A DNA stretch of 64,000 bases from Maribacter arcticus (GTDB taxonomy: Bacteria; Bacteroidota; Bacteroidia; Flavobacteriales; Flavobacteriaceae), in NCBI RefSeq assembly GCF_900167935.1, contig NZ_FUYL01000012.1, positions 1-64,000 on the forward strand, in the 5' to 3' direction. The translations under genes and the position numbers were made by a program. Below are positions 51,625 to 58,877 of the stretch, piece after piece. Position 1 is the first letter of the stretch, and every line of letters begins with the position of its first letter. Below the pieces are notes generated by a model. The model was not told the origin of the DNA. It worked only from the letters and a program-made list of their open reading frames with translations, and ran no database searches.

Positions 51625-53994
51625 ATGAAAAACCCTCTTGTTTATTTCTTCTTTATTTTAATTTCCTTTTTCGTTCTTAGTTGTACTTCAAGTTTAGATA
51701 CAGATCCGGTAATAGAGACAAAAACATACACTCTAACTCTTTCAACAACCCCATCAGAAGGTGGAACAGTTTCTCCTTCGAGTGGAAATTATGAAGAAGG
51801 TACTACCGTGTCTATAGAAGGTACTCCCAACGAGTTTTATAAATTTAATGAGTGGACAGGAGATGAACAGAATACAGATAATCCCGTATCCATTTCTATG
51901 AATTCCAACAAGAGTATCACAGGAGTTTTTGAACTTTTGGATTCGGATGGGGATGGAGTAACAGATGATATTGATGAATGTCCTGATACTCCCAATGGGG
52001 AAACGGTTAATAGTATTGGGTGTATAGAACCTGAACTTACTTATGTTCCTGATGATGTATTTGAACAAACTCTTATAGATTTAGGAATTGATGATGAATT
52101 AGATGACTATGTTTTAACTAACTCAATCAAACCAATAAAAGAATTAGTTTTTGATGAAAAGGAAATATCCGATTTTACAGGAATAGAAGGTTTTGAAAAT
52201 TTAGATAAATTGGATGTTACGAAACCATCCACAAGTTTAACATCTATTAATTTAAGTACTAATCTAAATCTTGTGACTTTGTACATTAATCAAACTAGTA
52301 TTCCTTCTTTTGATTTATCCAATAATACAAGTTTAACCTTCCTTGATTTATCCGATAATCAATTATCAACTATCGACCTTTCCAAAAATATTGATTTAAC
52401 CTTTCTTGATTTGGCAGGAAATCAATTCACAACTATTGATTTATCAAACAATATCAATCTTACACAACTTGATTTCGAAGTAAATCAACTTATGTCTATT
52501 GATTTATCAAATAACACTAACCTAAGTGAATTGTATTTATTAGATAATCAACTATCCTCTATTAATGTTTCCAATTTAGTTAATCTTACTTCCTTTTTAA
52601 TTTATGAAAATCCTCTTACGTGTATTCAGGTTAATCAAGATCAATTAAATAACATCCCTATTGGTTGGGAAAAAGATTCTGAGGATTCTTATTCCTTAAA
52701 TTGTTCAGATACAGACGTTGATGGTGTAACAGATGATGTTGATAAGTGTCCGGATACGCCTTCAGGAGAAACTGTTGATACCAACGGTTGCTCTGATTCT
52801 CAAAAGGATACCGATGAAGATGGTGTAACTGATGATTTAGATACTTGTCCAGATACACTTTCAGGAGAAACTGTAGATTCCAACGGTTGTTCAACTTCTC
52901 AAAAGGATACCGATGAAGATGGTGTAACTGATGATGTTGATACGTGTCCTAATACTCCCTCAGGAGAATCTGTGGATGCAAATGGTTGTAGTGATAGTCA
53001 AAAGGACTCTGATGGTGATGGGGTTTCAGATAATAAAGACTCGTGTCCGAATACTCCAGCAGGAGAATCTGTTTTACCAAATGGCTGTCCAGTTAATACT
53101 CAAACCTATGTCCCTGATGATAATTTTGAGCAATATCTTATTGATTTAGGATATGATAGGTTTTTGGACGATTATGTGACTACCGCAAATATTAGTTCTG
53201 TAGAGAGTTTAACTATAGCTTTTAATGAAAATATAACTGATTTGACTGGTATTGAAGACTTTACTTCATTAACTTCATTAGGAATAGATTCCGTTCCTAT
53301 AACATTTTTAGATATCTCTATCTTCAATAATTTAACATTTCTATCTTTGGAGTATATCAACTTGAATTCTCTAGAAATAGTTAATCATAATAGTCTAGAG
53401 GCCCTGTCATTATATGATATTGGAAGTTCTGTTACTTTGAATGTAAGTAATAACAATAGTTTGAATTCCATTAGTGTGGGAAGAGGTAATTATGAATCAA
53501 TATCTATAACTCAAAACCCAGCATTAAACAATACAATTTACTTGGGCAATATGGTGGCAAATTCACTGGAAATTATTAATAATCAAGAATTGCCAAGAAT
53601 TCAGATTTATGCTATGGATCAACTATCCAGAATAGATATTGCTAATAATTTAGCTCTCACGGGAATTAGCATCTCTAACAGTCATATTAATGCCTCGTTA
53701 GATGTCTCCACAAATACCAACTTGACAAATTTGGAGATACCTTATTACGATGGTGGCGGAAATATATATGCATTGAACATTTCTAATAATACTTTGTTGG
53801 AAAGGTTAGATATAAGGTGGAATCAAATCCAAAGTTTAGATGTTTCACACATTGTGAATTTGGCATATTTGGGTACGATAGGAAATCCATTGACCTGTAT
53901 CAAGGTAAATCAAGAACAATTGGACCAAGTTCCCAATATTTGGGCTATATGGGATAAAGACGAAGAAGACGTTTATTCCTTAAATTGTAATTGA
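51625..53994 (+). CDS. Surface lipoprotein with InlB-B-type, thrombospondin-3 and leucine-rich repeats
   Basis: 789 residues. The lipobox is FFFILISFFVLSC (Cys near 20). Residues about 33-105 form an InlB B-repeat/Listeria-Bacteroides domain (STTPSEGGTVSPSSGNYEEG, TGVFELLDSDGDGV). Thrombospondin-3 calcium repeats (DSDGDGV, CPDTPSGETV and similar) occur once near 110 and then as four or five units near 363-490. They separate two leucine-rich blocks (about 180-360, LDLSDNQLSTIDLS, and about 500-785, with the same YVPDDxFEQ lead-in and Cys-capped end LTCIxVNQ). It is likely a calcium-stabilised adhesin on the cell surface. The LRR blocks are homologous duplicates, and the TSP3 units encode near-identical DNA prone to recombination. 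Confidence 0.82.
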   Translation: MKNPLVYFFFILISFFVLSCTSSLDTDPVIETKTYTLTLSTTPSEGGTVSPSSGNYEEGTTVSIEGTPNEFYKFNEWTGDEQNTDNPVSISMNSNKSITGVFELLDSDGDGVTDDIDECPDTPNGETVNSIGCIEPELTYVPDDVFEQTLIDLGIDDELDDYVLTNSIKPIKELVFDEKEISDFTGIEGFENLDKLDVTKPSTSLTSINLSTNLNLVTLYINQTSIPSFDLSNNTSLTFLDLSDNQLSTIDLSKNIDLTFLDLAGNQFTTIDLSNNINLTQLDFEVNQLMSIDLSNNTNLSELYLLDNQLSSINVSNLVNLTSFLIYENPLTCIQVNQDQLNNIPIGWEKDSEDSYSLNCSDTDVDGVTDDVDKCPDTPSGETVDTNGCSDSQKDTDEDGVTDDLDTCPDTLSGETVDSNGCSTSQKDTDEDGVTDDVDTCPNTPSGESVDANGCSDSQKDSDGDGVSDNKDSCPNTPAGESVLPNGCPVNTQTYVPDDNFEQYLIDLGYDRFLDDYVTTANISSVESLTIAFNENITDLTGIEDFTSLTSLGIDSVPITFLDISIFNNLTFLSLEYINLNSLEIVNHNSLEALSLYDIGSSVTLNVSNNNSLNSISVGRGNYESISITQNPALNNTIYLGNMVANSLEIINNQELPRIQIYAMDQLSRIDIANNLALTGISISNSHINASLDVSTNTNLTNLEIPYYDGGGNIYALNISNNTLLERLDIRWNQIQSLDVSHIVNLAYLGTIGNPLTCIKVNQEQLDQVPNIWAIWDKDEEDVYSLNCN

Positions 53995-54219
53995 CGGTTA
54001 TTATTAAAAAATAAATTGATGTTTAACTAGTAGAATCTCGACATTAAACGATACATAATTGATAAATACTCCCCAAAACCCAAACTTCTTAATACTATAA
54101 ATAGGTTATTTTATTTTCTATGAGATTTTGATGTTATGAAATTTGGTAAAATTTTTGAGAAAGTCAAATTTTAAGCGGAATTGTTGTCTATTTTTCTGCT
54201 TTTATGCGGGGTTTCAGTT

Positions 54220-54266
54220 CCGTTTTACACTGATCATACACAAGTGTATACATCAATATAAAACGG
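54220..54266. repeat. 47-base interrupted hairpin
   Basis: CCGTTTTA (54220-54227) pairs with TAAAACGG (54259-54266), TGAT pairs with ATCA further in, and ATACAC/GTGTAT form the tip around AA. Unpaired bases lie between the boxes. It is within the 562-base gene-free stretch after the adhesin gene. It resembles the other boxed hairpins of the island. The rest of that stretch up to 54366 shows no believable gene. Confidence 0.5.
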
Positions 54267-54365
54267 GAGTCTTAAAGAAAAGAGACCTAATTATTATCTT
54301 ATGGCAAACTATAAATGGTTTTATCCCTAATTTTAGGAAAAGATAAAATTAAAATAAAACAACTT

Positions 54366-54440
54366 ACAACAGGTCCTATAAGTAATGTCCTAAAAACTCA
54401 TTAGCATGAATAAGGACATTACTTATAGCCCTGTCGTTGT
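54366..54440. repeat. attC-like hairpin site before the RecQ module
   Basis: ACAAC (54366-54370) mirrors GTTGT (54436-54440), AGG (54371-54373) pairs with CCT (54430-54432), and CTATAAGTAATGTCCT (54376-54391) pairs perfectly with AGGACATTACTTATAG (54413-54428). Extra bases on one arm between the boxes (GTC) are the sort of extrahelical bases that give integron attC sites their strand choice. The 21-base loop is AT-rich. No integron integrase is in the window. Confidence 0.55.
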
Positions 54441-54455
54441 GCTTCATTAAGGAAA

Positions 54456-54550
54456 CCAGCCGCACAAACAGCACATTTGGTTTTTCCGACACTAAAGCCA
54501 ACGAATAAAAAACCAAAAGAGCTGTTTTTTGCCAACGCTTGAAAGAATTA
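54456..54550 (+). repeat. Short leader (family 2), copy 1
   Basis: A non-coding segment directly after the attC-like hairpin and ending at the start of the RecQ gene. It shares with 58726-58816 the landmarks CCGCACA, CACATTT, AAAAGAGCT, TTTTGCCAACGCTT (there TTTTCCCAACACTC) and AGAATTAAA. The matching position, before the first gene of each module, suggests a common leader or boundary. GCCAACGCT also occurs right after the stops of the module genes at 58451 and 62271. Confidence 0.65.
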
Positions 54551-54556
54551 AAATGA

Positions 54557-57500
54557 ATGATGAAAAAATACTCTGCAAACTACTCTTACACCAATCATAA
54601 TTTTGTTATTCAGAACCTAACGAATACAAGAAAAGAGTCGAAATTTTTACCTGCAATTTTAATAATCAAAAACCTTATTCAAAGAGGTAAGCCAACCTTA
54701 ATGAGCCAATATTTACAAAGTATTTATGGTTCAGTTCACAAAGAAATAGAACTCTTTAAAAATCCCTTTGTTTTAATAAATAAATCAAGCCTTAAATGGA
54801 ATAACACTATAAAAGGAGATGAAGAAAATAATTATTTTCCAGCAAGAACATTTTTGGAAGAGAGAATTAGTGAAGATTTATCTGAGTATGAATTTATAAA
54901 ACAACTAATAATTCCAGAAATTGAGATTAATCAAATCACTCAAAGAAATGATGAAAACTTCAAACATCAATGCGTTGATTTTTTCTTGCCACAAGCGAAT
55001 TTAGTAATAGAAATAGATGGGCAACAACACAAAGAGGAAGTTGGAAGAGTTATTGATTCAATCAGAGACAATCACTTAACCTTATCAAAGGTTTTAACGG
55101 TTAGAATCGACACAAAAGATTTAGAAGCGAGAAATGAAATCTATCTTGAAAATATAGAACAAATAAAAAACCAACTCGACAAATATTCAAGATTTCTAAA
55201 TTTATACAAAACAAACTTCAATCTCAGCTTCGATGAGATTCCAGAAGAAATAAAAAAAACAAAATTATTGCCTACGGCAATAATTCGTTTTCAAGTTTTA
55301 ATTCTTGAATTACTTGAAAGTGGTATATTAAGTCTTGATAGCGAAAAATGGTTATTTGAAGTTAAAAACAAGGATATAAATGGATATGAAAATCATTCGA
55401 TAGAGGATATATTTGAATGGCTTCATCATTTATTGAAATTGCAAAAACTTCCTTTTAATGAACCTCAATTTGAAATTAGAAATGTTGAAAATTTCAGTAA
55501 CGGAAATTGTGTTAAAATTGACTTTAGCCTTTTACAACGTTGGACTGATGAAAATTCACTTAATGAAAAAATTATTTATGTAAGAACTGACTATTTAGAC
55601 TTATTTCATAATCGAAATAAAAATAAATTAGACAGAATCAACTATTTTAAACTAGGTACTTCTTCTAAATACAATTACAAACTTCTTTTCAATGAAGAGT
55701 CTGATGATTTAGAAAACTTACAGTTTTTTCTTAAAAACATATTTGGGTATGATAAATTTAACAATGGTCAGATTTCAATTATTCAAAACGTTTTAGAAAA
55801 TAATACAACTATTGGATTACTACCAACAGGTGGCGGAAAATCTTTGACCTACCAACTTGCGTGCCTTTTACAACCTTGCATCAGTTTTGTTGTATGTCCA
55901 ATCAAATCTTTAATGTACGACCAAATAAAAGACCTTGACAAAGCATACATTCAAAATATTGAATCAATAAATAGTGATGTAATTGGAGCTGAACGAACTG
56001 AAATATTAGACAATTATAGCAATGGAAAATATTTCTTTGTTTTTATTTCGCCTGAGAGATTTCAAACCAAGGATTTCAGAGAAAGACTAATAGCAATAAA
56101 TTCACAATTGAACTTCTCTTATGCTGTCATTGATGAAGTTCATTGTTTGTCAGAATGGGGGCACGACTTTAGAACCTCATACTTAAACCTTTCAAATACC
56201 ATAAAAAAATATTGTCCTTCAATCAACTTTTTAGGATTAACAGCAACTGCATCAGTTTACGTTTTAAAAGATATTCAGTTAGAATTTAATACTGACCAAA
56301 AGAATGTAAAAACGCTAACCGATTATACTCGACCAGAATTAGAATTTATTGTTATAAATGATAACGGTAAAAAATATCAAGAAATTAAAACTATTATTGA
56401 AAATCACAACGAAGAAGATAATCTTTTTGATTTAGATTCTGAGAACCCTAAATGTGGTCTTATATTCACACCTTTTGTAAATAGTGGAAATGGTTGTTTT
56501 GATTTGGCAAGTAAACTAACAACTAACTTCAAAGTACCCGTAAAATTCTATTCAGGTACGAAACCAAAAAATTATCAAAACGATTTAGATTTCGAGAAGT
56601 ACAAACTAAAAGTTCAAGACGAATACAAAGAAAATAAATTCTCATTATTGACAGCAACTAAGGCTTTTGGTATGGGAATTAATAAAAAGAATATAAGCTT
56701 TACAGTTCATTATGGTATGCCTGCTTCAATGGAATCACTTTATCAAGAAGCAGGAAGAGCAGGAAGAGACAAAAGTGATGCAAAATGTTATGTTTTACTA
56801 ACAGAAGAAAATCCAGAAACTGATGTTCAAACTATTTTCAACCCAGAATCAACTTATGAAGAAATCCAATCATTAACAGAAAAAGTTAAATGGGATGGTC
56901 AAGATGTCTTTCGTCAAATCTTTTTGTATCAAAATGGATTAGACTCAATATCTAAAGAGTTAGAACTTGTTGCCCAACTTCATAACACATACTCAGAATC
57001 AGGAACATCTAAAGTTGTTTCTGCAACGAGTTTAGCATCAAACAAAGCGAAAGTTGAGAAAGCTATTTATCGTTTGTCAAATTTGGGAGTTATTTTAGAT
57101 TGGACTGTTGATGATTTCTTTAATGGAGTGTTTACCGTTACATATAATACTTTCACAGAAGAAAGTATAAAATCTACTCTACTCAAATTTATTAAAAAGT
57201 ATGTTGATGACTTTGAATTTGATAACCATTCTGATAGAATTAAATACACAAATATTTTAAACAATACTGAATTGCCAAAATTCGAGCGTTTAGTAAAAAT
57301 CTTACTGCAATGGTCTTACGATAAGTTCGGTTCAAACAGAAGAGAGTCATTAAAAAATGTATACGAAAACTGTTTAAAATATGATGATACAATTGAAGGA
57401 AAAGAATCTTTTAAAAAATCGTTAGAAGCATATTTTAAATTCACAGAAGCAACTTACATTTTACAACATATTGCAGAAAATAACAACAGAGACCTTTCTA

Positions 57501-57949
57501 AATGGTTTGATGTATTCTATGATGAAAACAACAACTTCATCAACAAAGATTCATTAGTTGATTTAAAAGGTAACCTACAACGGTTTTTAGAGAGTTTTCA
57601 ATCTAACACAGGACTAAATCTTATAAATGGTTTAACCATCTTACTTTTAGAAGATTCATTTAATAAAATTGAAGAAAGCAGATTTTCAAAATCATTTGAT
57701 ACAATCTCAAATTATGAAGAGTCAGAATTTGATTATGTTATTGACCAAATTCTTGAAGTCTCAAAGAAATTTAATCAAAAAGGGAAAATAATATTGTTGA
57801 AATTCTTATATAAATTCAGTAAAACAGAAGAGGAAAAACTAAGGTTTGCAAAAGAATTAGGAGACACAAAAACTCTACTCATTCATTACAACAATAGGCT
57901 TAAAAGCATAAATAAAAATATAGAATATGGATTTAGAAAAATTGGATAG
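54557..57949 (+). CDS. PDDEXK-RecQ fusion helicase/nuclease
   Basis: 1130 residues. Residues about 100-200 form a Vsr/DUF559-like nuclease: Asp141 in CVDFFLPQ, then VIEIDGQQH with Glu152 and Asp154. Residues about 385-745 form a RecQ-type SF2 helicase: TGGGKS (424-429), VIDEVHCLSEWGHDFR (526-529 is DEVH), LTATAS, and QEAGRAGRD (730-738). The zinc-binding cysteines and HRDC domain of housekeeping RecQ are absent; instead there are about 390 residues of helical sequence of unknown type. The gene overlaps the coiled-coil membrane gene by 23 bases. The gene pair, the island setting and the leader in front suggest an anti-phage system. An upstream ATG at 54553 leads to an early stop, so 54557 is the start. 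Confidence 0.85.
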   Translation: MMKKYSANYSYTNHNFVIQNLTNTRKESKFLPAILIIKNLIQRGKPTLMSQYLQSIYGSVHKEIELFKNPFVLINKSSLKWNNTIKGDEENNYFPARTFLEERISEDLSEYEFIKQLIIPEIEINQITQRNDENFKHQCVDFFLPQANLVIEIDGQQHKEEVGRVIDSIRDNHLTLSKVLTVRIDTKDLEARNEIYLENIEQIKNQLDKYSRFLNLYKTNFNLSFDEIPEEIKKTKLLPTAIIRFQVLILELLESGILSLDSEKWLFEVKNKDINGYENHSIEDIFEWLHHLLKLQKLPFNEPQFEIRNVENFSNGNCVKIDFSLLQRWTDENSLNEKIIYVRTDYLDLFHNRNKNKLDRINYFKLGTSSKYNYKLLFNEESDDLENLQFFLKNIFGYDKFNNGQISIIQNVLENNTTIGLLPTGGGKSLTYQLACLLQPCISFVVCPIKSLMYDQIKDLDKAYIQNIESINSDVIGAERTEILDNYSNGKYFFVFISPERFQTKDFRERLIAINSQLNFSYAVIDEVHCLSEWGHDFRTSYLNLSNTIKKYCPSINFLGLTATASVYVLKDIQLEFNTDQKNVKTLTDYTRPELEFIVINDNGKKYQEIKTIIENHNEEDNLFDLDSENPKCGLIFTPFVNSGNGCFDLASKLTTNFKVPVKFYSGTKPKNYQNDLDFEKYKLKVQDEYKENKFSLLTATKAFGMGINKKNISFTVHYGMPASMESLYQEAGRAGRDKSDAKCYVLLTEENPETDVQTIFNPESTYEEIQSLTEKVKWDGQDVFRQIFLYQNGLDSISKELELVAQLHNTYSESGTSKVVSATSLASNKAKVEKAIYRLSNLGVILDWTVDDFFNGVFTVTYNTFTEESIKSTLLKFIKKYVDDFEFDNHSDRIKYTNILNNTELPKFERLVKILLQWSYDKFGSNRRESLKNVYENCLKYDDTIEGKESFKKSLEAYFKFTEATYILQHIAENNNRDLSKWFDVFYDENNNFINKDSLVDLKGNLQRFLESFQSNTGLNLINGLTILLLEDSFNKIEESRFSKSFDTISNYEESEFDYVIDQILEVSKKFNQKGKIILLKFLYKFSKTEEEKLRFAKELGDTKTLLIHYNNRLKSINKNIEYGFRKIG

Positions 57950-58451
57950 TGTTGTAAATGAATTAGAACATAATTCGAAGCAACTTAAAGATTTTACGGC
58001 TGTTTACTCAGAAATAAGTACGCTTCAATCGAATATAAGCCGAAACTTGGAATTAATAGAAGAGAATAATAAAAGTTTAAACTCAGTAAGTGATGTAATC
58101 AAACAAAAAACTGAAGAAAACACAGAGCAGCTAAAAGTTGCCCATGACTTTCTTGAGCAAAAAATTGGAGAGATTTATAAAGACAATAAAGTTTTTCAAA
58201 AAGAACTTGACGCAACGCTTATTACAAGACTTGACAAGCACAAATCTGATATTCAAGTTGAAATTAGAAATGAAGGAACTCAAATACAACGCGCATTTGA
58301 AACTACTTTAAACTCTAACTTTAATTCAATGGAATCGAAAATTAAAGAGCTTTTTGATTCTCAATCAAAAGAAATAAAAACAATGAAAATTTTAATATTT
58401 GTATTAGTTGCTATTGGAGTTGGTTTAGGAATTGGACTTTACTTGAAATAG
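57927..58451 (+). CDS. Coiled-coil tail-anchored membrane protein, partner of the RecQ fusion
   Basis: 174 residues. A long coiled coil (about 5-145) with heptad-spaced Leu/Ile (LDSVVNELEHNSKQLKDF, LQSNISRNLELIEENNKSL) ends in one membrane helix (MKILIFVLVAIGVGLGIGLYL, about 152-172, quoted as landmark IFVLVAIGVGLGIG). Its start lies inside the end of the RecQ gene, so translation is coupled. It could anchor the helicase/nuclease at the membrane or act as the membrane effector. No known family is recognised. Confidence 0.75.
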   Translation: MDLEKLDSVVNELEHNSKQLKDFTAVYSEISTLQSNISRNLELIEENNKSLNSVSDVIKQKTEENTEQLKVAHDFLEQKIGEIYKDNKVFQKELDATLITRLDKHKSDIQVEIRNEGTQIQRAFETTLNSNFNSMESKIKELFDSQSKEIKTMKILIFVLVAIGVGLGIGLYLK

Positions 58452-58520
58452 CCAACGCTACACCAAAAATTGCAAAAGAGTATGTCTTTGCGAACGCTAG
58501 CAAGTTTTCGGAAAAAGCCA

Positions 58521-58716
58521 GCAGGTAAGATGTGTATAAAACATGGCTAATAAGGCTTTAACAGAGGTTTTCGCTTCTTTATTAAGTCCGCCAAATTTTT
58601 AATTTGGTTATATTTAGAAAAAAATAAACATAAAAATTAAAAATTTGGCTCTGTGTTAATCCGTAAAGTTAGTGTCTTTTTACACGCTACGTTTCATACA
58701 CTAGACCGTTACCTGC
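58521..58716. repeat. Intergenic palindromic element, copy 2
   Basis: A 196-base element bounded by GCAGGTAA (58521-58528) and its exact complement TTACCTGC (58709-58716), with GTGTAT (58532-58537) mirrored by ATACAC (58696-58701) just inside. Internal stretches AAGTCCGCCAAAT, TGTGTTAATCCG and GTGTCTTTTT-CACGCTACGTT are shared with 48891-49077, so the two are copies of one element. There is no ORF. The boundaries are like those of a miniature mobile or cassette element. The other bases between 58452 and 58877 hold only this, the leader, and a weak TTGCAAAAGA fold. Confidence 0.65.
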
Positions 58717-58725
58717 AAGCTGAAA

Positions 58726-58816
58726 AGCCAACCGCACAGTCAATCACATTTCATTTTTTTCGTGCCTCAAAAAATAAAAAGAGCTTGTCTTTTCCCAACA
58801 CTCAATCAGAATTAAA
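58726..58816 (+). repeat. Short leader (family 2), copy 2
   Basis: Directly follows palindromic element copy 2 and precedes the methyltransferase gene. It aligns with 54456-54550: CCGCACA, CACATTTC, AAAAAGAGCTTGTCTTTT, CCCAACACTCA and AGAATTAAA appear in the same order and spacing. Another 60 bases separate it from the start codon; they contain three GTCCGT repeats (58833-58868). Confidence 0.65.
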
Positions 58817-58877
58817 TAGGAATTTCAAAAAATGTCCGTAAATTTGTCCGTGTACGCAAAAACGTCCGTGGAATATT

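Noticed and set aside
51960-53090. Repeats in the adhesin gene as a CRISPR array
   Set aside because: The repeated units encode thrombospondin-3 motifs in frame and are of variable length without unique spacers. No cas gene is present.
54143-54346. A plus-strand frame of 67 codons in the gap after the adhesin gene
   Set aside because: It runs through the 47-base hairpin at 54220-54266 and has an odd Cys/Phe/Ile/Lys composition with no domain. Non-coding structure explains the region better.
58653-58841. A plus-strand frame of 62 codons between the RecQ and methyltransferase modules
   Set aside because: It lies across palindromic element copy 2 and the short leader, both of which are repeated elsewhere without this frame.
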